Positions 9,750 to 21,430 are shown, counted from the stretch's first letter. The stretch is 64,000 nucleotides of DNA from Meghimatium bilineatum (GCA_034231615.1 CM067304.1:21014589-21078588); one strand, 5' to 3'. Numbers and translations are program-made. The notes: generated by a model not told the origin, from the letters alone.

Positions 9750-10805
9750 ATAATTCGAAGTACACCATCTTAGGCATGTATTACGCTAATACATTCATTG
9801 GTCCTGTTCTGCAAGCTAAGATTATTCTTATATCTAACCTTGTGACTACCCGCCCGTAATGGTAAGCGGCTAGAATTTACAACCTGAAGTCCATATATCA
9901 CAATGCTTGTCTATCCTAAATCACCGTGTAGCGATCGTAATTGCAATCGCTAGATCCTGTCTGCCTGTAGAAGATGCATAATTTCTAAGTTCAAGTTCCG
10001 CGACTTGTGCGATGCTACTTTGACGTCCTGCAATGTTACGGCCCCAATATTGGTTCAACTCATTGAAACTGTATGTTCCGATTATCCGCTATCCAGCGAG
10101 AAACCTGGATTACTTCGAGACTTTCACCGTCTCCCAACATAGCGCTATTCAAGCTATGACTAACAACTTCTACCTAAAAACGTATAACCACTTCTACTAA
10201 ATCTATCCGGAATTATTCCTGTGCTATAATACGGCTTACGGCGAACAATTTTGCGACTTACCTAGTCACTGTTTAACTCTCCGAATCTCGAATCCAATCC
10301 CAAATTCTCCCCAACTTAGCAAAATTTCCGACCAGTCAAAAAGATTCATACATCTCACATAGTCCCACGTGTTCTCACACGCGCACTTTTTGTTCATTAT
10401 ACACTAAGGTGTGACAAGTCATTCCATAAACACTATTTCCCTAGTCTATAGTTCTTTTGTGTGCTAAATGAATATTTGTTGTACGCAAACACATTATTTT
10501 ACTTTCCGGCCAGATACTGTATAGATCGCGTAAAATGAACAATGCTTTGGGTCTGGCTGTCCACCTGGTGGCTTGTTCTCAGGGTCCGAAAAACAATGCT
10601 TATTGACTCGTCAGTCCGTATTTCCACGTTTGCGAGGCTGCAATCATCTGTAATGGTCATCTTTGCCTGACGCGGTAGTGACAATATTATTACATGAGCC
10701 ATTATGGGCTGGTCATGCACCGTCGATCCCCCGCTAACGGCGAAGGGTTCTCCCTTCTTGCTGAAATATACCTATCCAACGCTGGCACAATCATGCATTC
10801 ATTCG
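9750..10805. other. Unassigned interval
   Basis: No gene recognised. An open stretch on the minus strand at 10499-10720 has no family I know. The end (10725-10765) matches 8610-8690 in inverse orientation. Confidence 0.4.
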
Positions 10806-10810
10806 TAACG

Positions 10811-10938
10811 TTTTCGATTATTGTCGTCCTTTCAGTTGACCACTATTTATGTACTTGAAGTCGCCTTGGCTATTTTTGGCATGCGATTCCAAGTAATCAA
10901 ATAGTGATCAATAGAAAACATGAGAATAATCAAGAAAA
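10811..10938. mobile_element. Foldback MITE, about 128 bp
   Basis: Arms of about 54 bp: GATTATTGTCGTCCTTTC ... CACTATTTATGTACTTG at the left pairs with the right half read backwards (CAAGTAATCAAATAGTG ... GAATAATC). The loop is CTTGGCTATTTTTGGCATG. Related sequences lie at about 12730-12800, 18768-18915, 26600-26690 and 31313-31370. Confidence 0.7.
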
Positions 10939-11051
10939 GGAACGAATAGACGCGTAATTAATTCTGCAGACATTAATAACTCGGATTACCTTGCATCATC
11001 GCCTGGTATAACAACTGGGGCCTGAACTTCTAATGAAGGGTTAATGCCTTC

Positions 11052-11105
11052 TTTCTAAGCATGTCGTAGGAGGCGACTAAGGCAAGTTGGGGGATAAGCT
11101 GATAA
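11052..11105 (+). repeat. SINE-A fragment
   Basis: The block AAGCATGTCGTAGGAGGCGA followed by CTAAGG matches the conserved head of SINE-A. Confidence 0.55.
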
Positions 11106-11109
11106 CATG

Positions 11110-12725
11110 TTACTGTGAAATAATCATTTGTCTCAATATTGTCTCAATTTCTTCCATTCGTCTGCTATCTCTCCAATAATCCGGTAATAGACGATGAAAA
11201 AACGCGGGCCAGCAGACATTATACAATTGGTGTGCTTTTTGTGTGACAGACTCGTGGTGGTTGGTAATTTTGATGTGGCATCACTACCGATGGTTCAACA
11301 AATCTGACAGAAGAATGATAGATAGCTGGTCCAGATGTATGCACTGTGCTGCTGGCATGACTTGTTAATCCTGCAATATTGCCTCACTGGAGTGCCTCCC
11401 TTCATGGACAAAATATGCATTTACAAACCAACCTTACACAACCGTACCTTTGATGCAACCTTATATATGTCTGGGTACCTATAAGCCAACCGTACACAAC
11501 CGTGCCTTTGATGCAACCTTATATTTGTCCAAGTGTCGCCTCATTTACACAGATTAGTTCTGGTGTCATCTCAGTTACACAACCATACTTTGAGACAACA
11601 ATAGTAGGTCTACTATCGTCTGAAAAGATGGATCTTCTTTTTCTTCTTTCCTTCCTCTTTTACCCTTTACGGATGTCGAGGGAGATACAATGTTCTTGTT
11701 CTCGCTTTTCTGGCAGCTTCAGATGATGTTATTTGGTGTCCGTGTAATGTCTCTTTGGTGTTGTCGATCCAGCGTACTCTAGACCTAGGTTACAAGGAAG
11801 TCGGAGCTGAAGTCACTTGGCTCTTCTTTCTGCTTCTCCTCTCTTCGTATCTGCTTTATAAACTAATGAATCACACGGCATTCTTTCCAGATGACCAAAC
11901 CATTGCATCTGTTGGTTTTGTATGTATTGTAGAATTGATATGACACCCACTCTTTCTCTTATGAAATCGTTTCACAAAGATGGATACTATAACCCTAAAT
12001 ATACTATATATAAATTTACAAATTGAAAAAGATATCCTTTACTTATGGATGCAAAGAAAACACTTACCTATAAATGGATTCTCTGTAGTTAATTATGTCT
12101 TAAAACACATGGCGATATGCCTATGTTTCGGAACAAATGAAATCATATATTGTTTTGCGGAGTGTGTATTGTACTAGCGGGCATTACATAATTCATCCGA
12201 GTTTGTGTATATGTTTGCCTATTTATAGCAACTGAACCAGTCCGGAGATGTTTGATTAGGAGGAATGGCGGGGATTTTAATGAGAAATTGGTAGGTCATT
12301 TCAAATCCTTCTCCTTTTATGTACTGTATAATACGTCACTCATCCTGGCTATTCTGACAGATCTTCGCTTTTCATTGGCCAAATTACGTTTACTTTGTCT
12401 CGGAAATCACGAATCAGTCAACAGTCAGGCATCTGTTATGAGAAGTTCTTAGGGCTATATTTAAGAAGATCATTCCTGCCTCTCAGACGATAACTTGTGT
12501 GAGCGAGGTTGAACAGATTTAGGTGATTTCTCGCGAAGCAGTTATCTGTATTCTGTAGTGTTTTCGGGCAATGCTCAAGGGGAATTGTGATTTTGGAACG
12601 CTGGAGGGGTTAATTAGTGAGTTGAATGAATGTCTGAGTAACTGTGTGTGTAGGCGCGATAATCGCAAATTAAGACCTACCAGCAGAATCAAAACAAAAC
12701 AGAATCAGCCTTCATACGTGATGCT
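11110..12725. other. Unassigned interval with a short tandem repeat
   Basis: No gene recognised. At 11425-11520 a unit ending in ACCTTTGATGCAACCTTATA, about 63 bp long, occurs twice. Open stretches of 60-75 codons near 11502-12452 look like chance. Confidence 0.45.
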
Positions 12726-12729
12726 TTTT

Positions 12730-12800
12730 TATTATTGCCCTGTTTTTCGTTGGTCACTATTTATATCCTTTGTGGCACCCGGTGTCGCCTGCCAACGTTG
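12730..12800. mobile_element. Fragment of the 128-bp foldback MITE
   Basis: TTGGTCACTATTTATATCCT preceded by ATTATTGCCCTG matches the left arm of the copy at 10811-10938. Confidence 0.5.
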
Positions 12801-12809
12801 ACCAACGAT

Positions 12810-13044
12810 TTCTTCTTCTTCTTTTACGTTTGTTCTCAAACTCCTGTAGATTAGCAAGATGTAGTCCGCAGAGAAGAATACGTTGTGTCATAGTTTACAG
12901 CATTGCTGCGATATCTGCGACTTTCGGCTTAACACATCCGACTTCAGCACGGATTTGAATCACTGTCACATAATATGAACTGAGACAGCCAACTTCACCC
13001 CAAAACATCCTTAATCGCATCTTACGACATTCAAGGAACTACTA

Positions 13045-13125
<81 letters not shown>

Positions 13126-13168
13126 GCTATTCTTTGCTCTCCTCTCATGCCACAACAACACACGGGCG
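12810..13168 (-). mobile_element. SINE-A copy with an internal (TA)n expansion
   Basis: Tail CTTCTTCTTC at 12811 (minus orientation), body to TCTTACGACATTC near 13035, then an (AT)n block, then the head from TTGCTATTCTTTGC to ACACACGGGCGA at about 13168. In other copies these two parts are contiguous, so the microsatellite grew within the SINE. Confidence 0.75.
13049..13122. repeat. (TA)n microsatellite
   Basis: About 37 uninterrupted AT units. All long IY-repeat reading frames here are this array. Confidence 0.95.
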
Positions 13169-13254
13169 ACCAATAAATTTTCAAAGAAATAAGAAAAAAC
13201 ATGACCAAGACGGATTGATTGTATTCTGTTGGTAGGTCTTCTAAGTTCGAATAC

Positions 13255-13433
13255 AGTTTTTTTTTCGTCGAAGACTGATGTGTCATGCCATTTGCGCAAA
13301 TAAAATGGCGACACAAAACGGCGATGCATTTCCTTTCTCTGGGCTACATTCTGATGGAAATCAAGTAGGACATTTCTTCTGCTACAAGAGAGATATAACG
13401 GGATTTTAAGAATGAACACTGAAGAAGAAGAAT
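13255..13433 (+). repeat. SINE-B copy
   Basis: Second GAA-tailed repeat type: GAAGACTGATGTGTC, then CATTTGCGCAAATAAAATGG, CTACATTCTGATGGAAATC, CAAGAGAGAT and a tail GAATGAACACTGAAGAAGAA. It shares the tail and the CTACATCCTG box with SINE-A but differs upstream. Confidence 0.65.
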
Positions 13434-13496
13434 AAAGTTTGTGAGTAGAGTATAGTGGCTGGTTTTTAGGTAGGTAAGTTTTTGAGTTTATTGTCT

Positions 13497-13645
13497 ATTG
13501 TCTTTCTCCGGGTGGTTTGTTATCCACTCTTGCCGTTAAGCGCAGAGGATGATTGGAGTTCGAGCTTGTGCTCCAAAGCAAGATGTGTCGCCTTGGCTGT
13601 ACTATGACCGTGTTTGTTCAATATGCCCCTGACGTTTTCTATTTA
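13497..13645 (-). pseudogene. RTE-like LINE 3' end (family R35)
   Basis: Minus-strand reading gives KHGHSTAKATHLALEHKLEL followed by the 3' end CTTAACGGCAAGAGTGGAT, the same terminus as at 2640-2760 and 36390-37390. Confidence 0.65.
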
Positions 13646-14018
13646 AAACATAGGAGATGTTTACTATTTGGTTATGTGAGACCTTCCCCGGGAGGTTGCT
13701 TCCTTTTGTTGTATGGCGTGAGACTTCTAGCTGTAATCATACAAAGGACTATATTGTGGCTTTCTTCTAGTCATATGAAGAACTATGGTGAAGCCTGGGT
13801 GGGTTAGTCCTTAGAATGACTTTTATGGTTGGGTTTTGTGTGTTCATCTGGATTATGTCGTGAGAGTGACTGACATGCTTCCTAGTGTAGTCGTCCATTT
13901 AATTTGTTTTTTTTTCTTTCTCTTTTTTGTGTTTGTGTGCATTCTCTTCAGCATCAGTGTGCTTGGTGCGCTATCGAATGAGTGAGTTGGTTAGTTCTTG
14001 TTTGAGCTTTTGAATATT
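13646..14018. other. Unassigned interval
   Basis: No gene or repeat relationship recognised. Confidence 0.4.
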
Positions 14019-14177
14019 CATCATCTTCGTTCATTCTCAAACTTCTGCGGCTTGTCATGATGTAGTCTAGAGAACGGAATGTGTTGTGTCAAGGTTTACA
14101 TGATATGGTTCTGATATCTGCGTCTGTCGGCCCGATACATCCAACTTCAGCATTGTTTCTGGGTCACTCTGAACCTC
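14019..14177 (-). repeat. SINE-A fragment
   Basis: CGTTCATTCTCAAACTTCTG, GTAGTCTAGAGAACGGAATG, and the CTTCAGCATTG block in SINE-A order; the head is missing. Confidence 0.65.
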
Positions 14178-14261
14178 TACGGGATGTTGCTACTAATGGC
14201 TGAATTGATTGTTGAATATAGTAAGTTGTTACCCGTAGACAACGAGTTTTCAGTGATGTTA

Positions 14262-14460
14262 ACGATGATAGTATTAATGGTGGTGGATAATGATAGCGGT
14301 GAGCATGAAGATAAATTAAATTACAATGGCTATAATTATGGTGATGATGATAATGGGGATAATTATGATAATGGTAGTGGTGATGATGATAATGATATCT
14401 TGGTGACGACATTAATCATGAGATGATAATAATGATGATAATAATGATAATGATGGTAAT
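14262..14460. repeat. Degenerate (GAT/AAT)n simple repeat
   Basis: Interrupted GATGATGATAATGG-type units for about 200 bp, giving Asp- or His-rich chance frames on both strands. Confidence 0.8.
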
Positions 14461-14582
14461 GATACTTGTTTGGCAATATGGTACCGATTTTAACTTGTTA
14501 TCTTCAAAAGTAGCTGAAATGCTATTTAGACCGACCCTCGGTCTTGGCAATACGATAACACTTCAATTATTACAGTGACCTT

Positions 14583-14745
14583 TACCGTCGAAGTCGGATG
14601 TGTCGTGAAATTGACGCAAAATAAACGATGAAACTACTCATCTTTATTATCTGGACTACATCCTGTTTGAAAATATAGTACTACCATTGTCTTGTTATAA
14701 GAGAGATCCAGCGGGAATTTGAGAATGAACACACACAAAGTGATT
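14583..14745 (+). repeat. SINE-B copy
   Basis: CGAAGTCGGATGTGTCGTGA, then TTGACGCAAAATAAACGATG, GACTACATCCTGTTTG, AAGAGAGATCC and GAGAATGAACACAC. Confidence 0.6.
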
Positions 14746-14784
14746 TTAAAATACATTGTCACGGGCAGGAAGGGAGAACGTTAG

Positions 14785-14890
14785 AAGATCGTTTTCGTTC
14801 GTTCTCAAACCCAAGCACATTGGCAGGATATAGTGCAGAATATAGTGCAGGATATAGTGCAGAGAACGGAATGCTTTGAGTCATTATAAT
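14785..14890 (-). repeat. SINE-A fragment with internal 15-bp triplication
   Basis: CGTTCGTTCTCAAACCC then GGATATAGTGCAGA three times before GAACGGAATG, where other copies have a single GGATGTAGTCC. Confidence 0.6.
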
Positions 14891-14899
14891 CGTTGTGTT

Positions 14900-15285
14900 C
14901 CTTCTGATGTGTATTTATCTGGGCACCAATGTAACAAATGTTCCTACTTCTCTCTTATTCGTCTAGTTATATACAATTCCGTTTCCTTACAAATATAGCG
15001 TCGTGGTCGTGGTCCATGGTTTCTTCTACAGTATACCATCGCTGTAGTGATAGATACGGCTTGAGTTGTTCTCTGTGTGTATGTGAATTGAGCAAGGGTT
15101 ATTTTATATCTAACTCAATAATTTATACCAACTAAGTTTAAAATGAACAAAGATAAGGGAATCCTGCCATCACAGACATGGTGGTCATTTAATAACAACA
15201 AACTCACAACAAATAGGAAGGATACTAATTGTGTCACTAAAACGGATTCGAAACATGGACTACCTACACGAACATGAGAGGAGAC
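14900..15285. other. Unassigned interval
   Basis: No gene recognised; short open stretches look like chance. Confidence 0.35.
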
Positions 15286-15289
15286 TTAA

Positions 15290-15700
15290 CATCTTAATCT
15301 AAGATGTTTCTGCAAGATCTTGAACATCGAATGGCACGACAAACTCACCAACATGGAAGTGCTAAGCCGCACTCAGCTACCATCTGCCATGGAAACACTT
15401 AATAGAAATAAATTGTGTTTGTGTGTCACCTCCGCAGAATGCCAAACTGCCGCATTCCAAAACAAGTACTATTTGGAGAACTGGTTGACGATAGACAAGC
15501 CTACGGTAGACCAATGCTGAGGTATAAGAACATATGTAAATCCTCAATGAAAGGTGTTTTCATAGACCTCGATATCTGGGAAAATTGGGTGGAAACCTGG
15601 GCTGTCTGGAAGCATAACCTGCGTGCGGAAGCAACTTTGTTCAGTAATAAATTGTTTAAAGATATGGAAGAAAAAAAAAGCGAAAAACGCAAACAAAAAT
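15290..15700 (+). pseudogene. LINE C-terminal fragment of the C2H2-finger family
   Basis: Counterpart of 29624-30229: ILNIEWHDKLTNMEVLSRTQ in one frame, then in the next RRMPNCRIPKQVLFGEL (15435-15485) and a tail ending WAVWKHNLRAEATLFSNKLF. It ends in an A-rich Lys-coding run before the finger. Confidence 0.75.
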
Positions 15701-15804
15701 GATCTGTTGCTTGAAAGGTCCCAATTCTTATAATTCTTAGAAAATGTTGAAAGGATTGCATCTTCTGTATGATTAATGACTGTCTGCAAGACGCAAACGG
15801 CAAT

Positions 15805-15965
15805 ACAATAATAATAGTAATAGTTATAATAATAGTAATAATAATAGTTATATTAATATTAGTAATAATAGTAATAATAATAATAACAGTAACAAAACTA
15901 ATAAAATAATAATAAAAGTAATAATAATAGTAGAATAGAATAATAGTATAATAAATTTTATTATT
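15805..15965. repeat. (AAT)n simple repeat
   Basis: Interrupted AATAATAGTAAT units over about 160 bp, directly upstream of the LINE fragment at 16025. Confidence 0.85.
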
Positions 15966-16024
15966 ACAAAAAGAAATAAAAAAGACACAGTTCTCCTTAC
16001 TACACACACACATCCTGAGGGACT

Positions 16025-16737
16025 GAAACACCTTATCACAACAATAAATAAATACAGCGAGATCCAAAACATATATCTAAACGTAAAGAAAACAACAAAT
16101 TATGACTACAGACAAAACAATGCTCAAATCAATAATCAGCATAGACAATGTAGAACTAGAATGTGTAAACAAATTCGAATATCTGGGAGCAAATATAAAC
16201 AGTTCCGGAGATTGTTCAGTCGAGATTAGAAAAAGACTCGCAATTGCAACACTCAAATTAACACAAATGAGAAAGCTATGGCAAAATAGTAATAATGAAA
16301 CTAAAATAACCATTTTAAGATCATGTGTTTTCCCAGTGGCAACATATGGATGCGAGACTTGGACTTTAAGCAAGACAATATCAAAAAGAATAAAATCATT
16401 TGAAATGAAGTGCTACAGAAAGATCCTACGAATATCAAGGACAGAGAAAAAGAAGAACATTGAAATTTTGAAATTACTGAAACTAAACGAAGGGTGGCTT
16501 CTAAATACCATCATAAGAAAGAAGCTACAGTATTTTGGACACTTAAAGTGACATGATGGTATCGAAATGCTGATTCTAGGCGGCAGAGTGCCGGGAAAGA
16601 GAAGAAAACGATGGACCTGCGACATCGAAGAATGTATGCACATGTCTTTGGCCAATGCAGGTCTGATTGTCCGGAACAGAGAGGCGTTTAGAGTATCCAC
16701 GACGAAGACAACGTTCTGGAAAGAATATGTCACTTGA
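16025..16737 (+). pseudogene. RTE-like LINE C-terminal fragment (family R16)
   Basis: Long open stretch 16102-16551: FEYLGANINSSGDCSVEIRK, KLTQMRKLW, VATYGCETWTLSKT, RIKSFEMKCYRKILRISRTE, KKLQYFGHLK, then a TGA at 16552. The same frame continues past the stop with GGRVPGKRRKRWTCDIEECM and FRVSTTKTTFW to a TGA near 16737, followed by an (ATA)n tail. These are the marks of an RTE-type terminus; the endonuclease and most of the RT are absent. A second copy is at 47780-48440. Confidence 0.8.
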
Positions 16738-16985
16738 TATAGTAATAATAATAATAATAATAATAGTACTAATAATAATAATAGTAATAATAATAGTATT
16801 TATTACTGTTGATTATTATTCACAGTAAAAATAAAAGTAATAATAATAGCAGAAATACTAGTAATAGTAATAATATGGGGCCAATAATAATAGTAATAAT
16901 AACATCAATACTATAATATAATAATAATTATAATATTATAATAATAATGTCTATAATAATAATAATAATAGTAACAATAGTAACA
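16738..16985. repeat. (AAT)n tail and expansion
   Basis: About 250 bp of ATA/AAT/AGT units continuing directly from the LINE 3' end, so probably grown from its tail. Confidence 0.85.
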
Positions 16986-17062
16986 TGACTTCAATCTTAG
17001 TGTGATTTCTTGAACAAAAAACGTTTTACTCTAACAGACAACAACCGAGATTAGTGTGTTTT

Positions 17063-17720
17063 CATCATCATCATCAAGTGCCGTCTCCGCAACGAAGGTT
17101 GGCTGCAACGTATCTCCAACATCTCCTGTCTTGGTGGTGCACTCTGCTAGACTGTAACCTGTCCATCGTGTAATGTTACTCTCCCACTTGTATCTCTGCC
17201 TACCTCTTGCTCGCTTCCCTTTGACTTTACCCTCAAGTAAGGTCTTCAATAGGGTGTCATGTCTTTTAATGTGTCCAAAGTATTTTATTTGCCTGATCTT
17301 TATTTCTCTTAATAGTTCTTTCTTCATATTAAGTGTCTTTAGCACCTCTTTATTTGTTTTCTTCTCTTTCCATGATGTTCTCCCTATTCTTCTATATACC
17401 CACATCTCAAAGGCATCAATTTTGTCTTCTAATTGTTTATTTAGTGTCCATGTTTCTGAGCCATACATTAATATGGAATAGATGTAGCATTTTATAATTC
17501 TCATTTTTAACTTGTTTGTAATTTGTTTAGATATTAATAATTTCCTCATGTCATTGAAGGTACTTTTAGCCATTCCTATTCTCCTTTTAACTTCTGTTTC
17601 ACATCTGCCATCATTTGTGACTATGTGTCCAAGATATTGATACTGTTTTACTTGTTGTAGTTTCTCTCCCTGTATGCTTATGTTTACCACCTGTTCTTCT
17701 GTGTCTTTGCTGATTATCAT
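17063..17720 (-). pseudogene. RTE-like ORF2 C-terminal part
   Basis: Open from MIISKDTEEQVVNISIQGEK through YQYLGHIVTNDGRCETEVKR, YGSETWTLNKQLEDKIDAFE, VYRRIGRTSWKEKKTNKEVL and IKYFGHIKRHDTLLKTLLEG. The Trp codon that is a stop in the 32-kb copy is intact here (GRTSW). Near the terminus a small deletion relative to the 32-kb copy (17120s) changes the last residues, so the frame overruns into the flank. No endonuclease or RT. Confidence 0.85.
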
Positions 17721-17735
17721 GGTTTTTGTTTTTTG
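17063..17735 (-). mobile_element. 5'-truncated RTE-like LINE (family R31) with target-site duplication
   Basis: 673 bp nearly identical to the 3' end of the full-length element at 31708-35108, flanked by AGTGTGTTTT at 17053-17062 and 17736-17745 (10 bp, perfect). The tail is CATCATCATCATC on the plus strand. The truncation point lies just after the RT domain. Confidence 0.9.
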
Positions 17736-17745
17736 AGTGTGTTTT

Positions 17746-18370
17746 ATTAACCTCTAAATATGTGATCCTTTATTCCTATATAATACATAGACCATTCTAT
17801 AAATGATCGGGGCGCCACGTCCCACCAGCAATCAAGTGAATCGTACGTCTGTTTTATCAGTAGCAACAAATGAAATATATATAAATGAAAATTGTCATAA
17901 TTTGGCTCTTATCTCAATAAATCCACTCCACAGACAATCCTACAACTACATTGGATATTACTTTACTGACATTCAATCATTTGATGACCACATTGCATTT
18001 TCCTAGCGAAACTCCCATGAGATAGTATGAAACCGCGAACAATCGAAACCTAATACATTCAAAATATTCAGTGTCCATTACGCTTCAGGAAATACTCCAA
18101 CAATAAAATATTTAAAGAATTTGTTTACTAGAAAGTTTCCCGCGGAAAACATGACCCACTTTACACCTCCATTCTAAGGATTACATCGAAAAATTAAATC
18201 CAGTTTGGACATTGATTTTTCTCCATTGAGCTGGATTAATGTTCCTATAAAGCAACTAATAGCGAAGTAATTGCGTCCATTCTAGAAAGTAAGTGTCATT
18301 TGGGTGAGTCATTCGTGGATTATGCAGTCATGTGGATTAATCGTTAATCCTTCAAAAATTACGCTGCTTA
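17746..18370. other. Unassigned interval
   Basis: No gene or repeat relationship recognised. Confidence 0.4.
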
Positions 18371-18374
18371 CATC

Positions 18375-18650
18375 TTTTTTCTTTTTCTTCGTTGGTTCTC
18401 AAAATCCTACAGATTTAGTTCGGGGGACAGAATTCGTTTTACCACAGTTTACAGCTTTGCTACCGTATCCTTGTCTTTCGGCATGACACATCCAAATTCA
18501 GCATGGCTTCCTCAATCACTTTTACCCTATATGAAATGGGACAACTAATTACACTGTATAACCTTCTTAAGCACCACTTACGACATGCATGGAAGGTAAA
18601 CAGTGTTGAAATTCTTTGCTTTCTTTTCGGGTCCCGGAACACGCGGGTGA
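18375..18650 (-). mobile_element. SINE-A copy, near full length
   Basis: TTCTTCGTTGGTTCTCAAAA, GGGACAGAATTCG, GACACATCCAAATTCAGCAT, ACGACATGCATGGAAGGTAA, ACACGCGGGTGA in order. Confidence 0.75.
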
Positions 18651-18767
18651 TGAAGTTATTTGAATTTTCCAATGATTTTCATCGCATGTAAAACAACTTT
18701 ACGCAAATCGTGACCGTTAGACTATATAGGAGACCTAATTGCTAAACGTAAGCATCCCTTCATTCAG

Positions 18768-18801
18768 TACGTCTTTGATTATTGTCACGTTTTCCATTGG
18801 T

Positions 18802-18891
<90 letters not shown>

Positions 18892-18915
18892 AGTACCCTT
18901 GGCATGCGATTCCCC
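18768..18915. mobile_element. Foldback MITE split by a (TA)n expansion
   Basis: GTCTTTGATTATTGTCACG and TTGGTTACTATA at the left, CCCTTGGCATGCGATTCCCC at the right, as in the 10811 copy; the normal TATTTATATACTT stretch has become a long (TA)n. Confidence 0.65.
18805..18888. repeat. (TA)n microsatellite
   Basis: About 42 uninterrupted TA units; the IY-repeat frames here are artefacts. Confidence 0.95.
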
Positions 18916-20385
18916 ATTAATTAAGTTCAAGGCCTGTTATTACTTCGTCGATAGCCTCGCACAAATTGACCTATGAAAATCAGTGTAAAGTCGAATAGCG
19001 TCACTTTTGAAAGATTATCGGTGAATCCACAAGACTGAAAAATCACGATAAATTCGCATTTTGGAGAGGTGTAATTCAGATCAAATAACAGGAAGTGTAT
19101 TACCATAAGTAATTCCCTACGGAGAAAAACGTTACTTTCTACCAATTACACTAATACGGACTTCAGGGACAGATGTGGATTGACATTTCAATAACGATTT
19201 GTACTATACGTTTCGTCAGAAAGCAGTACTGAAGTTATCCAATAAACTCAATAGGTTGAGTCCTATAATTTGAGGGGAGGGGGTGTGTGCGAGTTTAAAT
19301 GGTCTTACCCGCCCTTTCAGTAACAAAATAAAACATAGTTTTTTTTAAAATGCTGAACATGTTAATAATACGACAAACATCCCCTCTCCCTTACCAGTTC
19401 AGAGTAGATTATCATGGGGTACTTTCTACCACAACTACAAAGTTGAACCGAGACCCTCGACAGTAGAATGTGACAGTGTGAAAAGGTTTGACTGTCTGTT
19501 CTAGACAGACTAGTGTGACAGTAAAGAAAGGATGAAGCGTCATAGTAGTGTGACCGAGTCACTATCGAAGAGATGGAGTCACAATAGATGTGATGGAGTT
19601 CAAGCCTTTTGGTTGAGTCTTTTGAATGCAAGACTCTCTGGCAACTCTGGTGCTGTGACCAGTTTCGTTCCTGTGGTTATCTATATTAATTCAATGAAAC
19701 ATACGGACACTTCGTATCATAGAAATATGTTGTTATTCAATATGCAATTTAATGTTCACATGTACAATCTGTGCAATTAACCGGTGGAGTCGTGGCCTCC
19801 GCAGTTAAATCAAAACATCAGTGAGTTATAACAATACTTGAGGTATACTAAAGTGCCTATCCCATCCAGGAATTACGACCAACTTGTTCGTCAACTACTA
19901 GAGACTGTAAACCGTCTCCCTATGGCTAATGTTAATCTCACTTATAGTATTCGAACTAAGTGTTCGAAACAGCTCTACTTCTCAATGGAGTGTCGAGGAT
20001 TTAACTAATCACTGAAATCTAGAACAAGTTACTTAGCCTTCACGGCCAGTGTGAACCACGTGTCCCAAACCACTGTCCGATACTCAAGTCCTGAGTCGAA
20101 TCAATCAGGAGCTCCGAGTGAACTTCCAAAACTCTAATGCTCTGACGACTGCCTGGTCTGTCTCGTCAATCTCCGCCTTTTCTCAAAACTCAATCCTGGC
20201 CAATCTGCTTGACTTTCCAGAATATTCCAGATCTGATACTCCGCCTTCTTCCATCTTCGGTTGACCAGCGAAACTCCCCACGCCTGCCCTTAGTTTGTAT
20301 TAGAGCTTCCTAGCGTTTCTTGAATCTAAGCTCCGCCTTCTTTTCTCAATTTTACTTGTGCATCTAATTGTTCCTCAATTCCTCA
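18916..20385. other. Unassigned interval
   Basis: No gene recognised. Imperfect GTGAC/GAGTC-rich sequence at 19470-19600 has weak internal repetition. Confidence 0.4.
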
Positions 20386-20389
20386 ATAA

Positions 20390-20780
20390 AAATTGCTACC
20401 AAAGCCAAACATGGACAACGACAGCACAAGACAAACGTAAACTTGTGACAGCTGAAATGGCATGCTTACGCAGAATTCTAGGAATATCGTTAAGAGACAG
20501 AGTGAGGAATAAGGACATCCGACAAAAAACCGGCACCACCCCAATCTTAGAATACATCAAGAGACAACAGATCAAATGATTTGCACACATCAGCAGACTA
20601 CCATCAGACAGCATACCCCAGCAGGCTATGCTACACTGGTACAGCGAAGGCAGACCTAGAGGCCGACCACAAAAACGATGGACCACTGAAATAAAAGAGT
20701 CGACAAATTCCACAATATACTCAGCACACAAGAAGGCCGTCTCCAGAAAACTCTTCTACCCCTGACGCCGAAAGGCAACA
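20390..20780 (+). pseudogene. RTE-like LINE C-terminal fragment
   Basis: CYQSQTWTTTAQDKRKLVTA, CLRRILGISLRDRVRNKDIR, then TPILEYIKRQQIK, a stop at 20577, and on with RLPSDSIPQQAMLHW and RPRGRPQKRWTTEI. The order equals that of R35, from which it is clearly diverged. Confidence 0.75.
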
Positions 20781-20789
20781 AATGGCTTC

Positions 20790-21430
20790 AGCGAATAGAT
20801 AGACTTCCTTTCGTGCGCACGCATCACATTCTAGTATGTAGGCCCTCCCATAGCATGGCTCATACTTAGTGCAAATCCAAAACAAAAATGACACTTTGAC
20901 TTTCTATTCGATGGGACAGACAACTCCAACCAAATACAGTACTGTTATTATATTCTGTTGTGAAATTGTAAAACATATAACTTTATGTTCTCTTTTTATA
21001 CATATTAACATACAGTGTAACTGCGGTTCTATCAATTAAGAAAAATATGAATGAGACACATATCAAGTCTAGTAAGAATTAATAAATTATTGACTCCCTA
21101 CGGAAAAAAAACACCACACTTGACCTAAATAGTCTGATAAAGGAAATGTCAGTAACGACTCTAGAAAAAAAGTTATACAATTCCAAATCAAATCCGTAAT
21201 AAAGTGCCAAAAAATGTAAATACAGTACTTCATATTCTCCTTTAGGAAGTTGCAGGGCGTTTGCGGGTGGCGTGTATGATAAAGGTTGCATGCCCTGTCA
21301 TCAAGTCATGTGCAGGGTAAATTTTTTATTTTCTCCCCAACAGAAAATAAACCCAGTCCTTACCGGGAGTCCTACTCTGGAGATCACATGTGTGCGACTA
21401 GCAAATAGCTCTGAAAACTTTCGAACATGA
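20790..21430. other. Unassigned interval
   Basis: No gene recognised; the beginning is probably the 3' end of the preceding LINE. Confidence 0.4.

Noticed and set aside
13011..13419. Two minus-strand open frames of 101 and 125 codons with IY repeats
   Set aside because: They are the (TA)n array read through, with SINE flanks.
14164..14426. His/Tyr-rich and Asp/Asn-rich frames
   Set aside because: Degenerate GAT repeat.
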